A stretch of DNA of 64,000 bases from Desulfatitalea sp. BRH_c12 (GTDB lineage: Bacteria > Desulfobacterota > Desulfobacteria > Desulfobacterales > Desulfosarcinaceae). A program made the translations under genes and the position numbers. Below are positions 10,493 to 19,237 of the stretch, piece after piece. The stretch covers positions 124,001 to 188,000 of the forward strand of contig LADR01000023.1 in NCBI GenBank assembly GCA_000961655.1, in the 5' to 3' direction. Within the stretch, counting starts at the first letter, position 1; every line of letters begins with the position of its first letter. Below the pieces are notes generated by a model, which worked only from the letters and a program-made list of their open reading frames with translations, had not been told where the DNA came from and did not search any database.

Positions 10493-11278
10493 ATGCACTG
10501 GATCACGAAGCATAACCTGCACTATTTGCAATTTTCATCCTTGGCAGCGCTACCCGGCCTATGGCACGGCATTTTTCCGCGCTTTGCCGGAAATGGCAAT
10601 GGTGGGTGGATCCCTTTCAATCTGGGTCTGAATTGCGGTGATGATGATCTAAAGGTGTGGGCCAATCGGCGGACAATGATAGCGGCCGCAGGCGGCGGTC
10701 TACCGGTTTTCGCGCGCCAGGTTCACGGCGCTGCGATCGGCATATGGGACCCTGCGGATGTCCCTGTTTCCGATCACGTTTATCTTGATGGCGACGCCCT
10801 GATCACCGCTGCTCCGGATGTGGCTCTGGTCATCCAAAGCGCTGACTGCCAGAGCGTCTTGCTGGTCGATCCCGTTGAGCGCGTTGTGGCCAATGTGCAT
10901 TCGGGATGGCGCGGCAGCTTGCAAAATGTGGTCGGCCGGACCGTGCAGGCCATGGTTGCACGGTTCGGGGTGCGCCCGGAGCGGCTCATTTGCGCCATCG
11001 GGCCATCTCTGGGCCCCTGCTGCGCGGAATTGATCCACTACCGCCAGGAGGTCCCCGCGCACTATTGGGGCTACCGCCGTGAGGGGGATCTTTTTGATTT
11101 CTGGCGGTTGAGCATCGATCAGCTCACCGCCGAAGGGGTAGCGCCCGGGCACATATCGGCCAGCGGAATATGCACGCGTTGCAATCCGCACGTTTTTTTT
11201 ACCTATCGTGGCGAAGGGCCTCGGACAGGACGATTTGCGTCTCTGATTCAGTTAAAGAAGGACCCGCACGGAAATTGA
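10493..11278 (+). CDS. pgeF: Purine nucleoside phosphorylase / peptidoglycan editing factor, YfiH family
   Basis: The family (DUF152, formerly called laccase or polyphenol oxidase) includes purine nucleoside phosphorylase/adenosine deaminase enzymes and E. coli PgeF, which removes misincorporated L-serine from peptidoglycan precursors. The 261-residue chain shows the active-site motifs ARQVHG, DGDALIT, SADCQSVLLVDP, VHSGWRGS and the C-terminal GICTRCNPHVFFTYR. These supply the zinc-binding His/Cys/His set. Two 15-bp direct copies (TCAACGAATCAACAA at 10459 and 10475) sit immediately upstream and leave little room for a ribosome binding site. Confidence 0.88.
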   Translation: MHWITKHNLHYLQFSSLAALPGLWHGIFPRFAGNGNGGWIPFNLGLNCGDDDLKVWANRRTMIAAAGGGLPVFARQVHGAAIGIWDPADVPVSDHVYLDGDALITAAPDVALVIQSADCQSVLLVDPVERVVANVHSGWRGSLQNVVGRTVQAMVARFGVRPERLICAIGPSLGPCCAELIHYRQEVPAHYWGYRREGDLFDFWRLSIDQLTAEGVAPGHISASGICTRCNPHVFFTYRGEGPRTGRFASLIQLKKDPHGN

Positions 11279-11306
11279 ATCGAACACTTTCAAAGGCGAT
11301 AGTCAC

Positions 11307-12101
11307 ATGATCCAACAAACTGCAACGATACTGTGGAACCAGCAGGTGGGACCCGCCTGCTATCGGATGGGGCTGGCTTGTCCGCAAGGCTATGCGAAAG
11401 CCCGTCCCGGACAATTTGTGATGGTGCAAAGCGGTCCGACGCCCACGCCTTTACTGCGGCGCCCTTTCTCCATTTTCGGTAAAATCGGTGCCTCTGATCA
11501 CCCCGAAGGCATTGAGCTTCTCTATAAGGCCGTGGGGCGGGGTACTCAGCAAATGGCGCGCATGACCCCCGGGCAGACAGTGGACCTGCTCGGACCTCTT
11601 GGGCGCGGATTCCATGTGCCCGTAAATGCTGAAAAAATCTATCTGGCAGCGGGCGGGTTGGGCGTGGCGCCTATTCGGTTTCTAGCCTCTGTGTTGATGC
11701 ATGATCGCGGTGGGATCGATTGCACTCTTTTTCTAGGCGGACGCAGTCAGGAGGATCTTCTGTGTCCGGACGATTTTCGCGCGATGGGCATTTCCGTAAC
11801 ACTCACGACGGACGACGGCACGGCTGGCCAGCAATGCCTGCTGACCGATCCGCTGGCCGATGCCGTTCAGGCGCAGCCGCCAGACCTGTTGTGCGCCTGC
11901 GGACCACATGGCATGCTGCAATGTATTGCCGGCATCGCCGAACGGTTCAGTGTGCCATGCCAGCTCTCGCTGGAAACGACCATGGCCTGCGGGATGGGTG
12001 CCTGTCTTGGCTGCGCCGTTCCCAAAGCCGAAGGCGAGGAAGGCTACCACCATGTGTGTGTCGATGGACCGGTCTTTGAGGCCGGCCGAATTCGGTTTTA
12101 G
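11307..12101 (+). CDS. pyrK: Dihydroorotate dehydrogenase electron transfer subunit-like protein
   Basis: PyrK carries FAD and a [2Fe-2S] cluster and passes electrons from PyrD to NAD in pyrimidine synthesis. The 264-residue chain has the flavin-binding LLRRPFSIF, the NAD-binding AAGGLGVAPIRFL, and the cluster cysteines in TMACGMGACLGCAV plus HVCVDGP. Length and motifs fit the family. Unusually, no pyrD follows; the next genes encode ATP synthase subunits about 150 bases on. A related ferredoxin-NADP reductase alpha subunit or another flavin reductase is possible. Confidence 0.82.
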   Translation: MIQQTATILWNQQVGPACYRMGLACPQGYAKARPGQFVMVQSGPTPTPLLRRPFSIFGKIGASDHPEGIELLYKAVGRGTQQMARMTPGQTVDLLGPLGRGFHVPVNAEKIYLAAGGLGVAPIRFLASVLMHDRGGIDCTLFLGGRSQEDLLCPDDFRAMGISVTLTTDDGTAGQQCLLTDPLADAVQAQPPDLLCACGPHGMLQCIAGIAERFSVPCQLSLETTMACGMGACLGCAVPKAEGEEGYHHVCVDGPVFEAGRIRF

Positions 12102-12250
12102 TGTTTGGCATCTCGTCGAGCCAGCACCCCATGACCACACGACTTTAACCTGAAAATGAGGTAAATACCATTGACTTCACGCAATCCCTGTGTTAGGTGC
12201 TCTTTCTTTAACGGGCTGCCCGCAAAGGCCCTATACAAACGTTCTCTGTT

Positions 12251-12469
12251 ATGAAAAGAGAAACTCGGCGCCACATAAAAGAGTTGGCCTATTTCAGTAC
12301 AATCGGTCTTTCCATGGCGCTGGCAATTTTTATCGGTTTGGCCATCGGTGTCTATCTGGACCGAATCTGGGATACATCGCCATGGTTGACCCTCATATTT
12401 TTAATATTGGGAATTGCGGCCGGCTTCAAGAACATCGGGATGGCCATCACTAAGAGTCGAAAGCTGTAG
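12251..12469 (+). CDS. atpZ: AtpZ/AtpI-type small ATP synthase-associated membrane protein
   Basis: The 72-residue protein has two predicted membrane helices (about residues 15-35 and 42-62). It contains the GLAIGVYLDRIWDTSPWLT segment common to the AtpZ family (also called the putative F0F1-ATPase subunit). Family members are thought to help Mg2+/Ca2+ supply or assembly of the rotor ring. It starts the atpZ-atpI-atpB-atpE cluster. Assignment rests on size, topology and location. Confidence 0.82.
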   Translation: MKRETRRHIKELAYFSTIGLSMALAIFIGLAIGVYLDRIWDTSPWLTLIFLILGIAAGFKNIGMAITKSRKL

Positions 12470-12484
12470 AACTTCAGGCGGAAA

Positions 12485-12871
12485 ATGGGAATTCAACAAC
12501 GACTCCTACACTTTATCACCCGGGCCAACTGGGTTTTGTTTGCTGCGGTCAGCCTGTGCGGTATGCTTTTGGCCTCGACCGATTTTGCCTTGGGAGTCAT
12601 CGCGGGTGGATTGCTTGTGACCGTCAATTTTCACCTGTTGTCCAGGACGTTGAACAAGGCTTTCACTCCCGGACAACTGGCCTCGCATCACACCGTTCTG
12701 GCCAAATACTACATACGCTTCACCATCAGCGGCATTATCATCTTTCTGTTAATCCAGCAGCATTGGGTCAATCCTTTAGGATTGTTTATCGGTTTGTCCG
12801 TCGTGGTTGTCAGCATCACGCTCGCCACGCTTATGGAAATTAAGCGACTGATCTTCAAGGAGGCGGTGTAA
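12485..12871 (+). CDS. atpI: ATP synthase subunit I
   Basis: The 128-residue protein has four predicted membrane helices (roughly residues 15-32, 36-55, 72-90 and 95-115), as in AtpI proteins that help assemble the c-ring. Family-like features are GVIAGGLLVTVNFHLLSRTL and the terminal MEIKRLIFKEAV. It begins 15 bases after atpZ and ends two bases before the atpB start, so the cluster is a tight operon. Confidence 0.85.
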   Translation: MGIQQRLLHFITRANWVLFAAVSLCGMLLASTDFALGVIAGGLLVTVNFHLLSRTLNKAFTPGQLASHHTVLAKYYIRFTISGIIIFLLIQQHWVNPLGLFIGLSVVVVSITLATLMEIKRLIFKEAV

Positions 12872-12873
12872 GT

Positions 12874-13569
12874 ATGGAGCATCCCTATCTGTTTTTCGTG
12901 AAACTGTTTGGGCTTTTCGGTGAAGGGGCAGGGCATTTCGCACAGCAATACCCCTATATTATTTACTCCTGGGTGCTGATGGTCTTCTTGATCGGGGTGG
13001 GGGCTCTGGCCGCCAAGAGCGTTCAGATCATCCCCGGCAAACTGCAGAATCTGATGGAAGTGGTTGTTTCCGGAATCGAAGACTTCATGGTCGATACCAT
13101 CGGCGAAGAGGGCCGCTGGCTCTTCCCCCTGGCCGGCACCGTTTTCCTGTATATCTTTCTAAGCAACCTGATCGGTATCATTCCTGGTTTTTTTCCGCCG
13201 ACCGCCAACCTGAACACCACGCTTTCCTGCGCGCTGGTGGTCGTCATATTTACTCATGTCATTGGTATCAAATATCATGGTGCCAAATATGTTAAGCACT
13301 TCATGGGACCAGTCTGGTGGATGGCTCCCCTGATCTTCGTCATTGAGATCATCGGTCACCTGGCCCGCATCTTGTCCCTCTCTTTCCGTCTTTTCGGGAA
13401 CATGATGGGACATGAAATCGTTTTGGCCATTCTTTTTTCTCTGGCCGGTCTCTTTTTTGCGCCCCTACCCATCATGGCGCTTGGCATTTTTGTGGCCTTC
13501 GTGCAGGGATTTGTCTTCTTCCTGCTGTCCATTATCTATTTCTCAGGGGCCATGGAACACGCGCACTAA
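12874..13569 (+). CDS. atpB: F0F1 ATP synthase subunit a
   Basis: Subunit a forms the ion half-channels next to the c-ring in the inner membrane. The 231-residue protein has five to six membrane helices. It contains the essential arginine helix in LSLSFRLFGNMMGHEIV, together with LSNLIGIIPGFFPPTANLNTTL. A ribosome binding site (AAGGAGG) overlaps the end of atpI. The soluble F1 genes and the b subunits are not in this window, as expected for the split locus of this group. Confidence 0.95.
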   Translation: MEHPYLFFVKLFGLFGEGAGHFAQQYPYIIYSWVLMVFLIGVGALAAKSVQIIPGKLQNLMEVVVSGIEDFMVDTIGEEGRWLFPLAGTVFLYIFLSNLIGIIPGFFPPTANLNTTLSCALVVVIFTHVIGIKYHGAKYVKHFMGPVWWMAPLIFVIEIIGHLARILSLSFRLFGNMMGHEIVLAILFSLAGLFFAPLPIMALGIFVAFVQGFVFFLLSIIYFSGAMEHAH

Positions 13570-13671
13570 TTCGAAAAAAGCGATAGCAGAATAGAAAATC
13601 CTAACGGCATAACCTTGGGTTTTTTGGAAGAAGCCCAGTATACTAACATCTCATAAGGAGGTAGTGGACAC

Positions 13672-13953
13672 ATGGAAGCACAAGCATTGCAGTTCTTTAT
13701 CGCTTGCGTTACGACCGCTGGTTTTGGTATTGCCATCGCCGCATTTGGCTGCGGCATTGCCCAGGGTCTTGGTTTGAAAGCGGCTGTTGAAGGTATTGCC
13801 CGCAATCCGGAGTCTTCCGGTAAAGTGACCGTGACCATGCTGATCGGTTTGGCCATGATCGAGTCGCTTTGTATTTATGCACTGGTCGTCGCGTTGATTC
13901 TGATCTACGCACATCCCCAGGCAGGCGCGATTGCAGGGCTTCTCGGCGCGTAA
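13672..13953 (+). CDS. atpE: F0F1 ATP synthase subunit c
   Basis: The 93-residue hairpin protein forms the rotor ring. Helix one has the glycine-rich [19 protein letters not shown], the polar loop is ARNPESSG, and helix two carries the ion-binding glutamate E64 in [14 protein letters not shown]31, S65 and Y69 occupy positions that in Na+-translocating rings (Ilyobacter Q32, S66, Y70) coordinate sodium, while the equivalent of T67 is leucine. The coupling ion therefore cannot be read off with certainty. AAGGAGG precedes the start and a strong terminator follows. Confidence 0.95.
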   Translation: MEAQALQFFIACVTTAGFGIAIAAFGCGIAQGLGLKAAVEGIARNPESSGKVTVTMLIGLAMIESLCIYALVVALILIYAHPQAGAIAGLLGA

Positions 13954-13978
13954 TTGTTTCTTTTTTCGATTTTTTAAA

Positions 13979-14016
13979 AAGGCATTCTCTGCTTAGGCAG
14001 TGGATGCCTTTTTTTT
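13979..14016 (+). terminator. Rho-independent terminator after atpE
   Basis: The arms AAGGCAT (13979-13985) and ATGCCTT (14004-14010) enclose an inner CTGC/GCAG stem and run into eight thymines. It ends the atpZIBE transcript and separates it from the convergent uvrA. Confidence 0.9.
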
Positions 14017-14133
14017 GGGCGTACAACCGCACAGTAGCCGGTGTCAGTGCTGTTAGCGCATCACGTAATCAAGCCGGATACAGCGCCGCACAAGGCTGCA
14101 TGGCTCAAAGCACGCTGTAGTCAAAACAATCTG

Positions 14134-16968
14134 TCAACGCATGAGAATTGGTTTGAGAAAATGACCGGTATATGAATCGGGCAAAAGGGCAATTTCTTCC
14201 GGGGTACCTGTCCCGATGATGAAGCCTCCGGCATCGCCACCCTCCGGTCCAAGATCAATGATGTGATCCGCTGTTTTTATGACGTCCAGATTGTGTTCGA
14301 TGACGACGACCGTGTTGCCACTGTCGACCAAACGTTCAAGCACCTGCAGAAGGTTACGGATATCTTCCATGTGCAGACCGGTGGTGGGTTCGTCCAGAAT
14401 ATACAGTGTGCTGCCGGTACTGCGTTTGCTCAACTCGCGAGACAGTTTGACTCTCTGCGCTTCTCCGCCGGACAGCGTGATGGCCGATTGACCCAGGTGG
14501 ATGTAGCCTATGCCCACTTCATCCAGGGTAAGTAGTTTCTCGCGGATAGCAGCGATATTCTGGAAGAAATCGATGGCTTGTCTGACGGTCAGGTCTAAAA
14601 CCTCGGCAATGTTTTTCCCCTTGAAGCGCACCTCCAGGGTTTCACGGTTGTAACGCCGGCCGTGGCAGACATCACAAGGCACGTACACGTCAGGCAGAAA
14701 GTGCATCTCTATTTTGATGATGCCTTCACCTTTGCAGGCCTCGCAACGGCCGCCTTTTACATTGAAACTGAAGCGACCGGGTTTGTAACCGCGCATGCGC
14801 GCCTCGGAGGTCTTTGAAAAAAGATCGCGAATAAAGGAAAAAAGTCCGGTGTAGGTTCCCGGATTGGAACGTGGTGTGCGCCCGATCGGAGATTGGTCGA
14901 TATTGATGACCTTGTCGATGGACGCCAATCCCTGAATAGCAGTATGCCGTCCGGACCTCGTTCGGGTGCGATACAGATGCTGGGCCAGGACACTGTAGAG
15001 CGTATCGATTACCAGGCTCGATTTGCCGGAGCCTGATACGCCCGTTACGCAGATGAAGCATCCCAACGGGAAAGTGGCCGTAATCCTTTTTAAGTTATTG
15101 TGTTCCGCACCCACGATCGTAATGGCAGCCCCATTGCCGGCGCGCCTGTGTGAAGGCACCGCGATTTGCTTGCGACCGGAAAGGTATTCGGCTGTCAGGG
15201 AATTTTCGGCCAAAAGCAAAGACGGGTAAGTTCCGGCGAAAACCACTTGCCCCCCCTGTATGCCCGCCCCAGGTCCCATATCGATGACATAGTCGGCTGC
15301 GCCGATGGTTTCTTGATCATGCTCCACCACCAGTACGCTGTTGCCTTGATCCCTCATTCGCAACAAAGATTGCAGTAGTTTGCGATTGTCGCGTTGATGC
15401 AAACCAATGCTGGGCTCATCCAGGACGTAAAGCACTCCGGTCAGCTTCGCACCTATTTGGGTGGCCAGGCGGATGCGCTGGCTTTCGCCTCCCGATAGAG
15501 TATGGGCGGCACGCTCCAGCGTGAGATAAGACAGGCCGACGTCATTCAGAAACGCCAGTCGCTCGACAATATCTTTGACTATTTTTTCGGCAATGATCCC
15601 TTTTTGACCCTCCGGTCGCAACGCTTGAAAGAAAGCGGCTGCCTGCGCTATGGCGCATGCGCTGACTTCGTGAATGGCCAGTCCATTGATTTTGACTGCT
15701 CGGCTTTCAGGGCGCAACCGGGCGCCGTCACATGCCGGGCATGGATGAAAGGCCATGTACTGTTGGATCTCTTCCTGGGACTGAGAGGATTCGGTTTCGC
15801 GATAGCGTCGCAGGAGTTGAGGAATGAGGCCTTCAAAAGGTTTGTTGTAAAGACTGCGTCCCGTTTCGCGATCAACCGCGAAGTGAATGACCTGATTGCC
15901 GCTGCCGTTGAAAAGTGCCTTGCGAAAGCCTTCCGGTAGATCTTTAAACGGCGTATAGATGTCGGTACCATATTTTTGGGTAAATGCCTCAAGAAACTCC
16001 ATGAAATAGACCGACTGGCGGTTGGACCAGGGAAGAACAGCGCCTTCCCGCAGGGAAAGTTCCATATTGGGGACGATTAGATCAGGGTCCAGAACGGCTT
16101 TCGTCCCCAGGCCGTCGCACTCCGGACAGGCGCCTTGCGGAGAGTTGAACGAGAAACTGGCCGGCGTAAGATCGTTGTATCCAATGCCACAGATGTGACA
16201 GGTGGCCTTTTCGCTAAAACGCTGTATCTGCTGTGCGGCATCCGGGCTGTCCGGAAAAAAAACCTCCACAACTCCGCCGGCAAGCCCCATAGCCAATTCA
16301 AGAGAATCGGCTATCCGGTTGCGTATGCCCGCCTTGATGACCAGGCGGTCCACGACGGCTTCGATGCTGTGCTTGGCACTTTTGGCCAATGTTTGCACTT
16401 CTTCTAATGCCATGAGGGTGCCATTGATGCGTACGCGCGCGAAGCCATCTTTTTTCAATCTTTTCAGGATTTCCTGATGGGTTCCTTTACGCTCAGCGAC
16501 CAGAGGTGCCAGAATGATGAGACGGCTGCCTTCAGGATAGGCCAATACCTTATCGACCATCTCATCAATACTCTGTGAGGTGATGGGAATACCGCATTTA
16601 TGGCAATAGGGCGTGCCGATTCGGGCGAATAAAAGGCGCAAATAGTCATGAATTTCAGTCACGGTGCCGACCGTCGAGCGCGGATTGTGCCCGGCCGCCT
16701 TCTGTTCAATGGCAATGGCCGGAGATAAGCCTTCGATACGATCGACATCCGGTTTTTCCATGCGTTCGAGAAATTGTCGCGCATAGGTTGACAATGATTC
16801 CACATAGCGCCGTTGCCCCTCGGCGTAGAGGGTATCGAATGCGAGGGTCGATTTGCCCGAGCCGGACAGGCCGGTTACGACCACCAATTGATGACGGGGG
16901 ATATCCAGGTTGATGTTTTGAAGGTTGTGTTGCCGGGCGCCCCGAATTTTAATGATATCTAACGTCAC
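14134..16968 (-). CDS. uvrA: Excinuclease ABC subunit A
   Basis: UvrA recognises bulky DNA damage and loads UvrB in nucleotide excision repair. The 944-residue protein has standard length and order: Walker A GLSGSGKSTLAFDTLY, zinc finger CHKCG/CHICG, signature LSGGESQRIRLA with DEPSIGLHQRD, second Walker A GVSGSGKSSLVIDTLY, zinc finger CEACKGEG/CDVCHGRRYN, and second signature LSGGEAQRVKLSREL with DEPTTGLHMEDI. The start is a GTG at 16968 with GGGTGATC upstream. It is transcribed alone, away from dnaA. Confidence 0.97.
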   Translation of the reverse strand: MTLDIIKIRGARQHNLQNINLDIPRHQLVVVTGLSGSGKSTLAFDTLYAEGQRRYVESLSTYARQFLERMEKPDVDRIEGLSPAIAIEQKAAGHNPRSTVGTVTEIHDYLRLLFARIGTPYCHKCGIPITSQSIDEMVDKVLAYPEGSRLIILAPLVAERKGTHQEILKRLKKDGFARVRINGTLMALEEVQTLAKSAKHSIEAVVDRLVIKAGIRNRIADSLELAMGLAGGVVEVFFPDSPDAAQQIQRFSEKATCHICGIGYNDLTPASFSFNSPQGACPECDGLGTKAVLDPDLIVPNMELSLREGAVLPWSNRQSVYFMEFLEAFTQKYGTDIYTPFKDLPEGFRKALFNGSGNQVIHFAVDRETGRSLYNKPFEGLIPQLLRRYRETESSQSQEEIQQYMAFHPCPACDGARLRPESRAVKINGLAIHEVSACAIAQAAAFFQALRPEGQKGIIAEKIVKDIVERLAFLNDVGLSYLTLERAAHTLSGGESQRIRLATQIGAKLTGVLYVLDEPSIGLHQRDNRKLLQSLLRMRDQGNSVLVVEHDQETIGAADYVIDMGPGAGIQGGQVVFAGTYPSLLLAENSLTAEYLSGRKQIAVPSHRRAGNGAAITIVGAEHNNLKRITATFPLGCFICVTGVSGSGKSSLVIDTLYSVLAQHLYRTRTRSGRHTAIQGLASIDKVINIDQSPIGRTPRSNPGTYTGLFSFIRDLFSKTSEARMRGYKPGRFSFNVKGGRCEACKGEGIIKIEMHFLPDVYVPCDVCHGRRYNRETLEVRFKGKNIAEVLDLTVRQAIDFFQNIAAIREKLLTLDEVGIGYIHLGQSAITLSGGEAQRVKLSRELSKRSTGSTLYILDEPTTGLHMEDIRNLLQVLERLVDSGNTVVVIEHNLDVIKTADHIIDLGPEGGDAGGFIIGTGTPEEIALLPDSYTGHFLKPILMR

Positions 16969-17297
16969 TGATCACCCATATGCATGGGTCCGGCTTGGTC
17001 GCCGCACCTATTGTTATTTTCGGATCCAAGCGGAAATAGAGTCGCTGGAATTACCACTTTTAATACTCTTGGTACTGAGACCTTGTAAATCCTTTTCGAA
17101 GGCTTTGGTTTATGCACGAACCATGCGCAAAAAATTTCAAAAATGGTGGAATGACACCAAGCCATCAATATACACCATAAAATCAGGCTAAAAAAAAATA
17201 CTCTAATAAGGTTCATCAAATTTCTCGAGACGGCTGTAACTCATTTTAAAAAACGTAGAAAAATGTCAAAAAACAGAGAAAACAAGAGAACAATTTT

Positions 17298-17327
17298 TGT
17301 GGACGATTTGTTGATAACTTTGGATAT
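17298..17327. other. Phased DnaA-box-like repeats in the uvrA-dnaA gap
   Basis: The 710-base gap 16969-17678 is AT-rich and holds no convincing gene. At 17298, 17309 and 17319 it contains TGTGGACGA, TGTTGATAA and TTTGGATAT. They are spaced 10-11 bases apart and resemble the inverse DnaA box TGTGGATAA with one to two mismatches. They could be an origin remnant or an autoregulatory site for the divergent DnaA downstream. The match is degenerate and I cannot compute significance. Confidence 0.35.
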
Positions 17328-17479
17328 GCTTAAAATGTTTAAAGAATTATCAATGAACGCAACACGCTTATATGACCGAACTTAACGTGTCAATTGAATT
17401 AATGGTCAATTAAATTAGTAAGATATATTATAGGTGCAGGTCCTCTCAAATGCGACAAGAAGAATACATATCTTTCGGT

Positions 17480-17508
17480 TTGACAGTCACAAGCGGCTGC
17501 TCTATTAC
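17480..17508 (+). promoter_or_regulatory. Candidate sigma-70 promoter for dnaA
   Basis: TTGACA at 17480 is followed after 17 bases by TATTAC at 17503. This is the best -35/-10 pair in the gap and would give a leader of about 165 bases before the dnaA start. Confidence 0.5.
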
Positions 17509-17678
17509 ACAAGCATACTTTCATGGTTGGGGAACATTTCTTTCTAATCCAGATTATTCGATATAAATAGATTGGATCTCGTGATCTTTGCCTGATTTTT
17601 TGCAGGAACGGGAGCACTGTTCAACAGACCGCTTAGATGACATGAGTGACTTTAATGTATTGATCGGGGTGTGATGAG

Positions 17679-19022
17679 ATGGAGCTTATCTGGCAAAAAG
17701 TAAAGGCCGTGCTGGCAACTCGAATTCCTTCACACGCATTTCGTATGTGGATTGAGCCCTTGACGATTGGTGGCGTCGATTCACAGGTGATGAAGCTCAA
17801 TTGCCCTAATCTTTTTTTCAAAAAAAGGGTGATGGACAATTTCGGAGAGTTGATCCGTTCCGAGATACGCCGACTGTCCGGAGGACCTGTCGAACTGGAC
17901 TGGGTAATAGTGCATGGCAATCACCCCACCAAAAAGTCTGTGGCGGCTCCTGAGCAGATGCCGCTGCCGAATATGACCATTCAGCCCCATTATGGTCGTT
18001 TGTTGCGCCAGGATTTCACATTCGATCAGTTCGTGGTTGGCAAGAGCAATGAGTTCGCATATTCGGCGGCATTGTCATTGGCTGTGCGCAAAAACAGTCA
18101 GCAGCATTCCCTTTTTCTTTTATCCAAAACCGGTATGGGCAAAAGTCATCTGTCCCAAGCGATTGGTCATCAGATCATGTCCGAAACCCCCAAAGAACGC
18201 GTTTACTACATGACCGCTGAGGACTTTACCAATGAAATGGTGACCTCGTATAAAACCAATTCGGTGAATGATTTCAAAGAAAAATATCATAAAGGGTGCG
18301 ACGTGCTGCTGCTGGAAGATGTACACTATCTCAGCGGCAAAGGGCGCACGCAAATCGAATTGGCCCATACGCTGGATTCCCTTTTTAACGAGAACAAGAA
18401 GATCATTTTTTCCAGTTGTTTTTCACCCTCGGAAATACCCAAACTCAGCGAAAACCTGCGTTCCAGATTGGCATGTGGGTTGATCTCCAACATCGATCCG
18501 CCTGACTACCGCATGCGGTTAAAAATATTGAAGAAGTACGCTCGCGAAAATGGTTGGGCAATCCCGCAGCAGGTGTTGGAATATTTGGCAACAGAATTGG
18601 CTCAGGATGTACGACAATTAAAGAGCGGTCTGGTGGGCGTTTCGGCCAAGGCCTCATTGCTGGGATGTTCAATAGATACGGAGTTGGCTGAGGGCGTCAT
18701 AAAGAACATGATCAGTCAGTCCGAGACGATCACCATCGGAATGATCCAGAAACTAATATGCAAATACTACAATATCACCCCCAAGGATCTACTCTCACGG
18801 TCTCGAAAAATGGCGCTGGTGCGTCCGCGTCAGATCGGTATGTATCTGTCCCGCCGTTACACCGATCAATCCTTACAAGCCATCGGTAAAAGCTTCAATC
18901 GTTATCATGCAACAGCATTGCATGCGATTGGTGTGGTGGAAAAAGGAATTCGCCAGGGGGGGGTAATGCAAGGCCATATCGAATACTTGTGCCGTAAATT
19001 GGATAACGGTGACTGCTCGTAG
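17679..19022 (+). CDS. dnaA: Divergent DnaA-family replication initiator
   Basis: The 447-residue protein has the full DnaA layout: N-terminal domain I (about 1-75), a short linker, an AAA+ core and a C-terminal helix-turn-helix domain IV (about 356-447). The AAA+ motifs are present but altered. Walker A is SKTGMGKS (149-156) and Walker B is LLLEDVH (210-216). The arginine-finger region is NLRSRLACGLI and sensor II is DVRQLKSGL. The DNA-binding signature reads GKSFNRYHATALHA where most DnaA proteins have GRxFGGRDHTTVLHA, so the box-contacting RDHTT is RYHAT and one glycine is missing. No dnaN or recF follows. It may be a second DnaA or a lineage-specific form. Confidence 0.85.
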   Translation: MELIWQKVKAVLATRIPSHAFRMWIEPLTIGGVDSQVMKLNCPNLFFKKRVMDNFGELIRSEIRRLSGGPVELDWVIVHGNHPTKKSVAAPEQMPLPNMTIQPHYGRLLRQDFTFDQFVVGKSNEFAYSAALSLAVRKNSQQHSLFLLSKTGMGKSHLSQAIGHQIMSETPKERVYYMTAEDFTNEMVTSYKTNSVNDFKEKYHKGCDVLLLEDVHYLSGKGRTQIELAHTLDSLFNENKKIIFSSCFSPSEIPKLSENLRSRLACGLISNIDPPDYRMRLKILKKYARENGWAIPQQVLEYLATELAQDVRQLKSGLVGVSAKASLLGCSIDTELAEGVIKNMISQSETITIGMIQKLICKYYNITPKDLLSRSRKMALVRPRQIGMYLSRRYTDQSLQAIGKSFNRYHATALHAIGVVEKGIRQGGVMQGHIEYLCRKLDNGDCS

Positions 19023-19039
19023 AAACAGAATGCCTCACC

Positions 19040-19237
19040 TTACTGATTGTTGAATATTGACCCCTCGCTCAAGGCATAGTCTGACAAGAGTTCCATGCGG
19101 ATATTCTGATCTTGTTCGATAGCACAGCGCAAGCGCAGCACGCAATGTTTGGCACACAGAGGATTGGTTTTGGAGTAATCGCCAAAACAATCGAGTAGTT
19201 CGATGAATGCAGGCACAAAGCCTTTTTTATCTGTCAT
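19040..19237 (-). CDS. Small cysteine-containing protein, function unknown
   Basis: The 65-residue protein has a central PLCAKHCVLRLRCAIEQDQ segment with three cysteines in CxxxC-x5-C spacing, and otherwise an acidic to neutral helical profile. I do not recognise the family. The ATG lies inside the last codons of the upstream phosphatase gene (11-base overlap) and follows GAGGAT at good distance, so it is probably translationally coupled. This supports it as a real gene. Metal binding is possible but unproven. Confidence 0.65.
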   Translation of the reverse strand: MTDKKGFVPAFIELLDCFGDYSKTNPLCAKHCVLRLRCAIEQDQNIRMELLSDYALSEGSIFNNQ

